From VRUE01 sp035698885 (lineage in GTDB: Bacteria > Actinomycetota > Thermoleophilia > Solirubrobacterales > 70-9), in contig DASSBJ010000137.1 in assembly GCA_035698885.1 (NCBI GenBank), positions 1 to 14,278 of the forward strand: a stretch of 14,278 nt of DNA. Direction: 5' to 3'. Below the pieces are notes generated by a model. It saw only the letters and a list, made by a program, of their open reading frames with translations, had not been told where the DNA came from and ran no database searches. This document shows positions 1-6,844 of this stretch, piece by piece. The first letter of the stretch is position 1; each line of letters begins with the position of its first letter. The position numbers and the translations under genes were made by a program.

Positions 1-144
1 GCCGTCGAAGCTGACCGATTCGGCGGAGGAGCTGTCGCCGCCACCGCAGCCGGACACCAGCAGGGCGGCGAGCAGGGCGGCGATCGCCGTGCCGGCGATC
101 GCCGCCGCGTACGCACCCGTGCCCGCCGTTCGCCCGTCTCCCAT
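1..144 (-). CDS. N-terminus of a lipoprotein (partial, runs off left edge)
   Basis: The first 48 codons of a minus-strand gene are visible; the rest lies outside the window. The N-terminus has a long alanine-rich hydrophobic stretch (about residues 11-30) ending in the lipobox L-V-S-G-C with the lipidated cysteine at residue 33, followed by a Gly/Ser-rich, acidic linker (GGGDSSSAES). This is a type II signal peptide, so the product should be secreted and anchored to the outer face of the membrane. The mature domain is not visible, so no function can be given; substrate-binding proteins and thioredoxin-like proteins are common with such leaders. It starts 32 bases after the stop of the upstream N-hydroxylase gene but has its own promoter (152-180), so it is probably not part of that operon. 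With the predicted transcription start almost at the ATG it would be leaderless. Confidence 0.8.
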   Translation of the reverse strand, partial: MGDGRTAGTGAYAAAIAGTAIAALLAALLVSGCGGGDSSSAESVSFDG

Positions 145-151
145 TGCGCCG

Positions 152-180
152 ACCCTATGAGATAGACAAAAACTTGTCAA
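152..180 (-). promoter_or_regulatory. Promoter of the lipoprotein gene, leaderless type
   Basis: On the minus strand a perfect -35 TTGACA (180-175), a 17-base spacer and -10 TAGGGT (157-152) lie directly before the ATG at 144. The start point would fall at about 146-144, giving a leaderless or nearly leaderless mRNA; no Shine-Dalgarno sequence is present. The -35 box overlaps the stop codon (179-177) of the preceding gene, and the same bases form a small palindrome, ACTTG-T-CAAGT (172-182), that could also bind a regulator. Confidence 0.6.
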
Positions 181-1505
181 GTGATCGCGGAAGCCTGAAT
201 GAAGCGCTCGGTCGGGCCGCGTTCCGTCAGCAGCGGCTCCAGCACCCTGTTCGCGAGCAGCCCGAGCGCCCCGAGGTTGGCGAAGCCCGGGCCCTGACCG
301 AGCCCGGCGAGGCCGGGGATGTGCAGGCGCGGCGACATCCCGCGCAGCTCCAGGTTGCGGCCGATCGGCACCTCGCTCCCCGCCGGAGCGTCCCAGAGCG
401 GTCCGACCCGCCCCTCGATCTCCGCCCGCGTCCGCTCCGGGAAGAGCCCGCGAAGCTGCGCCAGCAGGTCGAAGCCGGTGCAGTTGACGACGAAGTCGTG
501 CTCGGGATGCGCCTCGCCGTGCGGCGAGTGGTGGCGCAGCCGCACGCCGCCGCCGCCGGGCGCCGCGAAAACCTCGCTGACCCGGCCGATCGCGAAGCGG
601 CAGCGGTCGTCGTAGGCGATCGCCGCGAGGCTCGGCGGGTCGAAGACCCCGCGGTCGGAGTGCTTGACGAAGTCGCGTCGCGTCGCCGGGTCGAGCGCCT
701 CCCACTCGATCTCGTCGGGGTTGGAGAAGACGCGGTTCTCGAGGAAGCTCTCGCCGCGGCTCATCGGCACCATCGGCGTGTAGACGGTGAAGCGCGAGCG
801 GGGGCGGAAGCCGCGCAGGAACATCATGCAGCTCAGGGCGCTCTCGCCGCCGCCGACGATCGCCACCTCGCAGGCGCTCTCCTCGGGCAGCCCGGCGAAC
901 TCCTCGCGCCTGCTGTCGCAGTGGAAGACGCGGTCGGCGACCGCCGGCTCGTGCGGGAGCTCGCGGTGCACGCCCGGCCCCGTGAGCACCAGCGCCGCGG
1001 CCGTGTGCGTCGAGACTCCCTCCGCCTCCTCGACCTCGACCGCCCAGCGCTCGCCGTCCTCCAGCGTCACCCGCGTGACCCGCCCGTCGACGTGGCCGAC
1101 CCCCTCGCGGGCCCGCCCCAGCACCCAGGCCAGGTACTCGCCGTAGTCGCGGTGGCGCACCGAGGGCGAGCCGGCGTCGATCCAGCGCGCGTAGCGGCGC
1201 CGCGCGACCATGTAGCGCTGCCAGGTGAACTGCATCGTCGCGTCGTCGATCGCCTCGCCCGCCTCGCCGAACTCGCGCCAGCTCTGGTAGGGGAAGCCGA
1301 TGTCCTTGATCGGCGTCACCGCCAGCGGCTCCTCGCCCGAGGTCATCCCGTTGCGCCCCTTCCAGGAGGCCGCGACCTCGGTCGCCTCGACCGTCTTCAG
1401 CGTCACCGGTCCCAGCCCGAGCGTGTTGAAGGCGTGCACCTTGGCCGCCAGCCCCGCGGCCTTGGCGCCCGCCCCGACTACGAGCAGATCGGCTTCGGCT
1501 GCCAC
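177..1505 (-). CDS. MbtG-like L-lysine N6-/L-ornithine N5-monooxygenase
   Basis: A 442-aa flavoprotein of the lysine/ornithine N-hydroxylase family (IucD/PvdA/SidA group), closest in recalled sequence to mycobactin lysine N-hydroxylase MbtG (about 430 aa). These enzymes use FAD, NADPH and O2 to turn a side-chain amine into a hydroxylamine. Visible features are the FAD-binding GAGAKA at 11-16, I-K-D-I-G-F-P-Y at 66-73, the NADPH-binding VGGGES at 217-222, SRGESFLENRVFSNP at 249-263, DRGVF at 284-288 and the C-terminal GLGQGPGFANLGALGLL at 401-417; all have counterparts in MbtG. I chose the GTG at 1505 because it puts the Rossmann motif at residue 10, as in the family; the frame stays open far upstream only as a shadow of the P450 gene. 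It overlaps the P450 gene by 28 bases. No siderophore NRPS is nearby, so the amine substrate may be a lysine-like or arylamine intermediate of this cluster. Confidence 0.87.
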   Translation of the reverse strand: MAAEADLLVVGAGAKAAGLAAKVHAFNTLGLGPVTLKTVEATEVAASWKGRNGMTSGEEPLAVTPIKDIGFPYQSWREFGEAGEAIDDATMQFTWQRYMVARRRYARWIDAGSPSVRHRDYGEYLAWVLGRAREGVGHVDGRVTRVTLEDGERWAVEVEEAEGVSTHTAAALVLTGPGVHRELPHEPAVADRVFHCDSRREEFAGLPEESACEVAIVGGGESALSCMMFLRGFRPRSRFTVYTPMVPMSRGESFLENRVFSNPDEIEWEALDPATRRDFVKHSDRGVFDPPSLAAIAYDDRCRFAIGRVSEVFAAPGGGGVRLRHHSPHGEAHPEHDFVVNCTGFDLLAQLRGLFPERTRAEIEGRVGPLWDAPAGSEVPIGRNLELRGMSPRLHIPGLAGLGQGPGFANLGALGLLANRVLEPLLTERGPTERFIQASAIT

Positions 1506-2830
1506 GGCTCGCTGGGCTCGGGGACGGCGGCGGGGAAGGGGGTGCGCGGCTCGGCGATCACGCGGGCGCGCCGGTCGGGGCTGAAGGAGATCGCGCTGCG
1601 GCGCGCCCGCTCGGAGTCCTCGTCGGCGGGTCGCAGCTCGACCTCGCTGAGCACGGTGCGCAGCACCCGCTTCATCTCCAGCTCTGCGTAGCTGGCGGCG
1701 AGGCAGCGCCGCGTGCCGCCGCCGAAGGGGATCCAGGTGTAGGTGCCGGGCGGCCCTTCGAGGAAGCGCTCGGGCAGGAAGCGGCGCGGGCTCGGGTAGA
1801 TCTCCTCGTTGCGGTGGATCAGATAGACGCAGGGCGCGACCACGGTCCCGGCCGGCAGCAGGTGGCCTCCGAGCTCCAGCGGCTCCAGCAGCCTGCGCAC
1901 GACCACCGGCACCGGCGGGCAGAGCCGCAGCGTCTCCTTGACCACGGCGTCCATGTAGGCGTCGTCCTCGCCCGCCCAGACCTCCTCCTGCAGGCGGCGC
2001 AGCTTTCGCGGGTGGCGCAGCAGCCGCTCGAACACCCAGGCCAGCGAGGACGAGGTCGGTCCGTCGGTCAGCAGCGTCATCAGTTCGTCGCGCAGCTCGC
2101 GCTCGCCAAGCGGCGAGCCGTCCTCGTGCCGCGCCTCGATCAGAATCGAGACGATGTCCCGGCGGCCCTCCTCGCCGGCGCGCCGGCGCCGCTCGACCTC
2201 CTCCAGCAGCGCCGCTTCGAGCGGCGCCATCGCCGCGCGGAACCCCTTGTCGCGGGCGAGCCGGTGCGGCCCCAGCGCCGCCGCCATGCGCAGCCGCCCG
2301 GGATCGTTGAGCACCGCGGTCAGGCGGTGCAGCAGCGTCCGCAGCTCGCCGAGGCGCTGCGCCTCGTCGGCGCCGAAGACCGAGCGCAAGATCACCTCCT
2401 GGGTGATCGCCTGCATCTGCGGCCACAGCTCGAACGGCTCGCCCGCCGGCCAGGCGCGCACGACCTCGCGCGTCGCCACCGCCATCATCGCCGCGTCGGC
2501 CTCCATCCGCTGCCCGTGGAAAGGCGGCAGCATCAGCCGCCGCCGCTGCATGTGCGCCGGCTCCTCCAGCAGCATCACCGAGCGCGGCCCCAGCACCGGC
2601 AGCAGCAGCGGGTTGGCGAGCGCGACGCCGAGGCCGCCCGCGGGCGCGGTGAGGACGCGTTTCACGTCGCCGGGATCGCAGAGGAAGACCCACGTGCCGC
2701 TGTGCAGGATGCGCAGCGTGAAGACGTCGCCGTAGCGCTCCTGGCAGCGCTTCATGAACGGGTAGGGCCGCGTCGCCCAGCCGAGCGCCTGCAGCGCCCG
2801 CGGCATCCGCGGCCCGGGCGGCAGCGTCAT
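1478..2830 (-). CDS. Cytochrome P450
   Basis: A 450-aa haem monooxygenase with the standard landmarks: proline-rich start (LPPGP, 3-7), K-helix KETLR at 298-302 (E299/R302), LPERF at 352-356 and haem loop FGGGTRRC at 369-376 with the thiolate cysteine at 376. Residue 378 is Ala where the loop usually has Gly, a variation I do not consider damaging. The I-helix oxygen-activation motif reads TDGPTSS (255-261) instead of the usual AG-x-(D/E)-T-T; the acid is replaced by proline, as in some P450s doing unusual chemistry. No N-terminal membrane anchor is evident and no reductase or ferredoxin gene is in the window, so electrons must come from elsewhere. It starts inside the stop codon of the mutase gene (ATGA) and overlaps the N-hydroxylase gene downstream. 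The substrate is unknown; an aromatic or aminoaromatic intermediate is plausible from context. Confidence 0.92.
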   Translation of the reverse strand: MTLPPGPRMPRALQALGWATRPYPFMKRCQERYGDVFTLRILHSGTWVFLCDPGDVKRVLTAPAGGLGVALANPLLLPVLGPRSVMLLEEPAHMQRRRLMLPPFHGQRMEADAAMMAVATREVVRAWPAGEPFELWPQMQAITQEVILRSVFGADEAQRLGELRTLLHRLTAVLNDPGRLRMAAALGPHRLARDKGFRAAMAPLEAALLEEVERRRRAGEEGRRDIVSILIEARHEDGSPLGERELRDELMTLLTDGPTSSSLAWVFERLLRHPRKLRRLQEEVWAGEDDAYMDAVVKETLRLCPPVPVVVRRLLEPLELGGHLLPAGTVVAPCVYLIHRNEEIYPSPRRFLPERFLEGPPGTYTWIPFGGGTRRCLAASYAELEMKRVLRTVLSEVELRPADEDSERARRSAISFSPDRRARVIAEPRTPFPAAVPEPSEPWQPKPICS

Positions 2831-3120
2831 CGCTCCTCGCCCTCCAGCGCCGCCATCAGCTCATCCTCCTCCTTGCAGGTGGCGGCGATCAGCAGCTCGA
2901 ACAGCCCGCCGGTGAACTCGGCCGGCAGCTTCGCCTCCTCGCCGCGGGCCAGGTAGCGCTCGCGCACCGCGTCGACCCGGTGCGGCTGCATCATCGGGAT
3001 CTCGTGGGCGAGCTTGTAGCGGGCGATCTCGCGGCAGACCTCGAAGCGCTCGCCGAGCAGGCGGGCGATCTCGTCGTCGAGGCCGTCGAGGCGACGGCGG
3101 TAGGGCTCCAGGCCGTTCAC
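2827..3120 (-). CDS. AroQ-type chorismate mutase, probably 4-amino-4-deoxychorismate mutase (PapB/CmlD-like)
   Basis: A 97-aa all-helical chorismate mutase of the AroQ class. Helix 1 reads LEPYRRRLDGLDDEIARLLGE, followed by REIARYK with the conserved Arg and Lys, the IPMMQPHRV loop and a C-terminal helix ending IAATCKEEDEL. The PMMQ loop and CxxEDEL end resemble the ADC mutases of p-aminophenylalanine pathways (PapB, CmlD). These rearrange 4-amino-4-deoxychorismate to 4-amino-4-deoxyprephenate. The ADC synthase in the same operon supports that substrate, though plain chorismate cannot be excluded. I chose the GTG at 3120 over the ATG at 3150 because a good GGAGG (3130-3126) sits 5 bases before it and because the ATG lies in the loop of a strong inverted repeat. 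The stop overlaps the P450 start (ATGA). No PapC-type dehydrogenase is in the window. Confidence 0.85.
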   Translation of the reverse strand: MNGLEPYRRRLDGLDDEIARLLGERFEVCREIARYKLAHEIPMMQPHRVDAVRERYLARGEEAKLPAEFTGGLFELLIAATCKEEDELMAALEGEER

Positions 3121-3130
3121 GACGCCCTCC

Positions 3131-3169
3131 GTGTCGCCTTTTCCGCGCATATGACCGAAAAGGCGACAC
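3131..3169 (-). promoter_or_regulatory. 13-bp perfect inverted repeat upstream of the mutase gene
   Basis: GTGTCGCCTTTTC (3131-3143) and its exact complement GAAAAGGCGACAC (3157-3169) flank a 13-base loop. The element fills the space between the HDAC-like stop (3176) and the mutase Shine-Dalgarno (3130-3126). There is no U-tract after the stem on the minus strand, so it does not look like a standard terminator. It could be an mRNA hairpin that separates expression of the two halves of the operon (stability, processing or attenuation), or an operator for an internal promoter. The symmetry is certain; the role is open. Confidence 0.65.
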
Positions 3170-3175
3170 AGCCGC

Positions 3176-4147
3176 TCATACGGGCACCACCGCCTCGTCG
3201 AGCAGGCCGGCGGCGAAGGCGTAGCTGCACGCGGCCAGCGCCTCGAGCGCGTAGCCGCCCTCCTGGACGACGCAGATCGGGCGGCCGCCGGCCGCCAGCA
3301 GGCGGGCGATCTGGGCGAAGATCGCCGGCGAAAAGCCCCAGCTGCCGTGCGGGTCGCCGGCGATCGTGTCGTAGCCGAGCGAGACGACGAGCGCCTCGCA
3401 GTCCGTCGCCAGTGTCCCGACCGCGTGCTCGACCGCGTCGAGGTAGGTGCCGGCGCGCGGGCTGCCGCTGAACTCGACCGCCCGCTCGCGCTGGTTGCTC
3501 GGCGTGACCGTGCGGGCGGCGACGTTGGTCACCGGCCAGGCGTGCAGCGACTGCAGGCGGACGTCGCTCATCCGCGCGACGATCGCCGCGGTGCCGTTCG
3601 GGTAGTGCAGGTCGAGGTCGAGGATGCCGACCGGCCCGAGGCCGCCGTCGCGCAGGGTCAGCGCCGCCGCCGCGGCCGAGTTGAGGTAGCAGTAGCCGGC
3701 AAACCAGTCGGGCCCGGCGTGGTGGCCCGGCGGACGGCAGAGCGCGTAGGAGAAGCGGGCGCCCTCGAGCAGGCGCGTCGCCGCGGCGATCGCCGTGCGC
3801 ACGCCCTCGACGGCCGCGGCCACGAGCGCGGCGCTGACCGGCACGTCGGGCGGCAGCCCGGGGGGCGAGAGATCTGGCATCGTCACCGGCTGCCCGGAGC
3901 GCAGGCCCCGCAGCGCTTCCAGATACTCCGGCTCGTGCAGCTCGGCGAGCGCCCGCTCGACCTCCTCCGTCGCCGCGTCGGCGACCGCCGCGCGCACGCC
4001 GCCGTGGCAGACGAGGCCGTTGCGCAGCTCGGCGATCCGCCGCCGGTCGTCCATCCCGCGCAGCCGCCGCCCGCCTTCGAGGATCCAGGTCGGCCCCGCG
4101 TGCTGCGCGCCCCGCTGCTCGACCATCAGCAGCTCGCCCCGGCTCAT
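3176..4147 (-). CDS. Histone deacetylase / acetylpolyamine amidohydrolase family zinc hydrolase
   Basis: A 323-aa member of the arginase/deacetylase superfamily that removes acyl groups from lysine-like or polyamine amines. The active site looks complete: RPPGHHAG with the His pair at 142-143, the metal-binding D-L-D-L-H (D179, H181) in ILDLDLHYPNGT, the third ligand D265 in GYDTIAGDPHG (close to the class I HDAC form) and the transition-state tyrosine Y299 in QEGGY. Deviations are Y182-P183 where HDACs usually have H-G, and YCYLNSAAAAA for the usual FCxxNN loop. The ATG at 4147 has a GAGGA Shine-Dalgarno about 8 bases upstream. It follows the GNAT gene by 46 bases. The pairing of an acyltransferase with a deacylase next to an amine-oxidising enzyme suggests that a primary amine is masked and later unmasked, but true targets are unknown and a role as protein deacetylase is possible. 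Confidence 0.87.
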   Translation of the reverse strand: MSRGELLMVEQRGAQHAGPTWILEGGRRLRGMDDRRRIAELRNGLVCHGGVRAAVADAATEEVERALAELHEPEYLEALRGLRSGQPVTMPDLSPPGLPPDVPVSAALVAAAVEGVRTAIAAATRLLEGARFSYALCRPPGHHAGPDWFAGYCYLNSAAAAALTLRDGGLGPVGILDLDLHYPNGTAAIVARMSDVRLQSLHAWPVTNVAARTVTPSNQRERAVEFSGSPRAGTYLDAVEHAVGTLATDCEALVVSLGYDTIAGDPHGSWGFSPAIFAQIARLLAAGGRPICVVQEGGYALEALAACSYAFAAGLLDEAVVPV

Positions 4148-4193
4148 CGCGCGGTTCCTCGGCGACGCATTTCGTGTCTTTGGAACCCGGCGG

Positions 4194-4649
4194 TCAAGTG
4201 AGCAGCCTCCGCATCCGCGGGCCCAGCGGCTGGAAGTCGTTTTCGCGGTAGAAGCGCTCGGTCGCGTCGAGCCTGGCGAAGCTCTCCTGCGGCAGGCCGA
4301 CCTCGAGCCGCGGCACGCCGGCCTCGCTCGCCTCGCGCACCAGCGCGCGAATCAGCTCGCGCCCGAGCGAGCGGCCGCGCCACTCCGGGTGGACCCAGAG
4401 GTCCTGGATCGTCCCGTAGCGCCCCGGCACGTGGATCGCGTGCTGCCAGCTCGCCGCCAGCACACCCACCACCAGGCCGTCCTCCTCGGCGACCAGCAGC
4501 GCGCCCGCTTCGGGGTCGACGGCCAGCCTGCGCACCGCCTCTTCCAGCGCCGCCGCCGAGGGGCGCTCGCCGCCGAGCTCGATCAGCAGCTCTTCGACCG
4601 CCTTCGCCACGGCCGGCGCGTCGTCGGCCGTCCCCGCACGCACCTTCAC
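4194..4649 (-). CDS. GNAT-family acyltransferase
   Basis: A 151-aa single-domain GNAT protein. Strand 1 and helix 1 (VKVRAGTADDAPAVAKAVEEL) lead to the core strand LLVAEEDGLVVGVLAAS (51-67), then IQDLWVHPEWRGRSLGREL (81-99), which carries the pyrophosphate-binding loop, and the family's ERFYRENDF near the end (131-139). The CoA loop reads R-G-R-S-L-G, with serine where the consensus R/Q-x-x-G-x-G/A has glycine. The usual donor is acetyl-CoA and the acceptor an amine. GNAT-fold enzymes that use aminoacyl-tRNA as donor also exist (SbzC of the SB-203208 pathway is the precedent I recall), which matters next to a synthetase-like gene and a tRNA. The GTG start at 4649 overlaps the ADC synthase stop by 4 bases (GTGA). 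The substrate cannot be read from the sequence. Confidence 0.82.
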   Translation of the reverse strand: MKVRAGTADDAPAVAKAVEELLIELGGERPSAAALEEAVRRLAVDPEAGALLVAEEDGLVVGVLAASWQHAIHVPGRYGTIQDLWVHPEWRGRSLGRELIRALVREASEAGVPRLEVGLPQESFARLDATERFYRENDFQPLGPRMRRLLT

Positions 4650-6844
4650 GCGGCCGCTGCCTCCCTCTTTCGCTGCGGCTCCAGCTCGATCGACCAGGCC
4701 TCCGGCGCCCGCGAGCCGGTCACCGCCTCGGCGATCGCCGCCATCGGCGCCCGCGCCTTGAGCAGGATCTCGTCGAACTCGTCCTCGGGGTCGGACTGCA
4801 TGACGATCGCCCCGCCGGCGCCGATCGTCGTCCGCCCGGGCCGCATCACGATCGTGCGGATGACGATGCTCAGGTCCATCGCCCCGTCGATCCCGAGCCA
4901 GCCGATCGCCCCGGAGTAGACGCCGCGCGCCTCGTCCTCGAGCTCGTCGATGATCTCCATCGTGCGCTCCTTCGGCGCGCCGGTCATCGAGCCGCCCGGG
5001 AAGCAGGCGCGGGCGCATTCGGCGGCAGAGCGGCCGGCGGCGAGCGTGCCGCTGACGGTCGAGATCAGCTGGTGCACGGTCGCGTAGTCCTCGACGACCA
5101 TCAGCTCCGGAACGCCGACGCTGCCGACCTCGCAGACGCGGCCGAGGTCGTTGCGCAGCAGGTCGACGATCATCAGGTGCTCGGCGTAGGTCTTCTCGTC
5201 TTCGGTCAGCTCGCTGCGCAGCGCCTCGTCCTCGGCGAGGTCCTCGGAGCGCGGGGTCGTCCCCTTGATCGGCCGCGCCTCGACCCGCCGCTCGCGGTCG
5301 ACCGAGAGGAAGCGCTCCGGCGAGGAGCTGACCACGGCCATCTCGCCGAGCTTCAGGTAGGCGGCAAAGGGGGCCGGGTTGCGCCGGCGCAGCAGCCGGT
5401 AGAGGTCGAAGGGGTCCGGCTCGGCGTCGGTGGAGATCTGATCGGTCAGGCAGACCTCATACGACTCGCCGGCCGCCAGCTCGGCCTGGCTGCGTTCGAT
5501 GTCGGCCAGGTACCGCTCGCGCCCGCGCCCGCAGTCGAAGCCGACGTGCGTCGCGTCCGGGCCGGCGGCGAGCGCCCGCGGCACGGCCGGCTCGGGCGGC
5601 GCGGCGACGATCTCCCGCACCGCCGCCTCGGCTTCGTCGAGCCAGCTCTCGGCTTCCGCCTCGTCGCCGTGGCAGAGCGCAACCAGGTGCGTCCTTCTAC
5701 GCACGTGATCGACGGCGACGAGGCGGTTGGCGAGCATCATCACGGCATCGGGCATGTCCGACCGATGCGCGTTGGGCGAGCCGCAGTCCGCCTTCAGCTC
5801 GTAGCCGAGATAGCCGACGAAGCCGCCCATCGGTCCGGGCGGCAGGTCGGCCGGTGGTGGCTCGATCGCATGCCCCGCAAGCTCGCGATCGAGCAGGTCG
5901 AAGATCGAGCCGCGCAGCGTCCTCGCCGGGCCGGCGCCGTGGCGGACCGCCGTCCCGGACTCGACGTCGTACTCGAGCACGCAGCGCGTCGCGCCGGCGC
6001 TGGCGCCGAGGAAGGAGCGCTGCGCGAGCCGCGTCGGCGCGTCCGCGCTGTCGAGCCAGAAGGCGTGCTCGGCGGCGCCGAAGAGCCGTTCGAACAGCGG
6101 CTCGGTGTCGGGCTCCAGCGGCAGCGTGCGCAGTCGCAGCTCGCTCCCGCCGCCGCGTTCCCCGCGAGCGCGGTCGAGGCTCGAGCCGCCATCCGGAGCA
6201 AAGCTCGACTGCGCCCGATTCTCGTCGGCGGCGGGCGGCCGCTTGGCGCCGCGCCAGCGCGGCGAGCGCTGGCGGCGGGCGAGCTCGTAGAAGTTCCCGA
6301 CCAGGCGGGCGCCGTGCTCGGTCGCCACCGACTCGGGGTGGAACTGGACGCCCCACAGCGGCCGCCGCCGGTGCTCGATCCCCATCACCACCCCGTCGTC
6401 GGCGCGGGCGGTGACCTGGCCGTCCGGCCCCAGGTCGCTGATCGCCAGCGAGTGGTAGCGGACCACCGGGAAGTCCTGCGGGATGCCGGCGAACAGGCCG
6501 CTGCCGGAGTGGTGGATGCGGCTGAGCCGCCCGTGCATCGGCTCCGGCGCGCTCGCCACCCTGCCGGCGAGCAGACGGCCGAGCCCCTGGTGGCCGAGGC
6601 AGATGCCGAGCACCGGGATCTCGCTGTAGCGGAGGATGTCGTTGCAGACGCAGAAGTCGTGCCAGCGGCCCGGGCTGCCGGGGCCGGGGGAGAGGACGAT
6701 CGCGTCGAAGTCCCAGCGCGAGAGCGCCCGCCAGGAGACGGCGTCGTTGTCGACCACGATCGGCTCCTCGCCGGAGACGCCGGCCAGCAGGTGGAAGACG
6801 TTGTAGGTGTAGGAGTCGTGGTTGTCGACCAGCAGGGTCCTCAT
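4646..6844 (-). CDS. pabAB: Fused aminodeoxychorismate synthase (PabA-PabB)
   Basis: A 732-aa fusion of a class I glutamine amidotransferase (about 1-190) and a chorismate-aminating synthase (about 240-710) joined by a charged, low-complexity linker. The amidotransferase has its catalytic cysteine C82 in GICLGHQ and the His-Glu pair H169/E171 in QFHPES, so it can supply ammonia from glutamine. The synthase half has PIKGT at 525-529; the lysine is the signature nucleophile of ADC synthase, where anthranilate synthase has PIAGT. It also has FPGGSMTGAPK at 615-625 and GAGGAIVMQSDPEDEFDE near the end. Domain order matches PapA/CmlB-type enzymes and plant-like PabAB, not PhzE. The product is 4-amino-4-deoxychorismate, the entry to p-aminobenzoate or, with the mutase in this operon, p-aminophenylalanine-type compounds. 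The ATG at 6844 overlaps the stop of the synthetase-like gene (ATGA). No PabC lyase is nearby, which favours the mutase branch. Confidence 0.93.
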   Translation of the reverse strand: MRTLLVDNHDSYTYNVFHLLAGVSGEEPIVVDNDAVSWRALSRWDFDAIVLSPGPGSPGRWHDFCVCNDILRYSEIPVLGICLGHQGLGRLLAGRVASAPEPMHGRLSRIHHSGSGLFAGIPQDFPVVRYHSLAISDLGPDGQVTARADDGVVMGIEHRRRPLWGVQFHPESVATEHGARLVGNFYELARRQRSPRWRGAKRPPAADENRAQSSFAPDGGSSLDRARGERGGGSELRLRTLPLEPDTEPLFERLFGAAEHAFWLDSADAPTRLAQRSFLGASAGATRCVLEYDVESGTAVRHGAGPARTLRGSIFDLLDRELAGHAIEPPPADLPPGPMGGFVGYLGYELKADCGSPNAHRSDMPDAVMMLANRLVAVDHVRRRTHLVALCHGDEAEAESWLDEAEAAVREIVAAPPEPAVPRALAAGPDATHVGFDCGRGRERYLADIERSQAELAAGESYEVCLTDQISTDAEPDPFDLYRLLRRRNPAPFAAYLKLGEMAVVSSSPERFLSVDRERRVEARPIKGTTPRSEDLAEDEALRSELTEDEKTYAEHLMIVDLLRNDLGRVCEVGSVGVPELMVVEDYATVHQLISTVSGTLAAGRSAAECARACFPGGSMTGAPKERTMEIIDELEDEARGVYSGAIGWLGIDGAMDLSIVIRTIVMRPGRTTIGAGGAIVMQSDPEDEFDEILLKARAPMAAIAEAVTGSRAPEAWSIELEPQRKREAAAA

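Noticed and set aside
1506..2693. An open frame upstream of and in frame with the N-hydroxylase that would give an 838-aa protein.
   Set aside because: The extra 395 residues are Arg/Ala/Gly-rich with no family similarity and lie antiphase to a clear P450. It is a high-GC shadow frame.
3121..3150. ATG at 3150 as start of the mutase gene.
   Set aside because: It lies in the loop of the 13-bp inverted repeat, lacks a Shine-Dalgarno and would add a non-conserved MRGKGDTEGV; the GTG at 3120 has GGAGG 5 bases before it.
4148..4193. GGTTCC/GGAACC inverted repeat between the GNAT and HDAC-like genes.
   Set aside because: Six-base arms around a 23-base loop are too weak to separate from chance in this sequence.
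4646..6844. Anthranilate synthase or ADIC synthase (PhzE-like) instead of ADC synthase.
   Set aside because: The domain order is amidotransferase first and the motif is PIKGT with lysine, not PIAGT.
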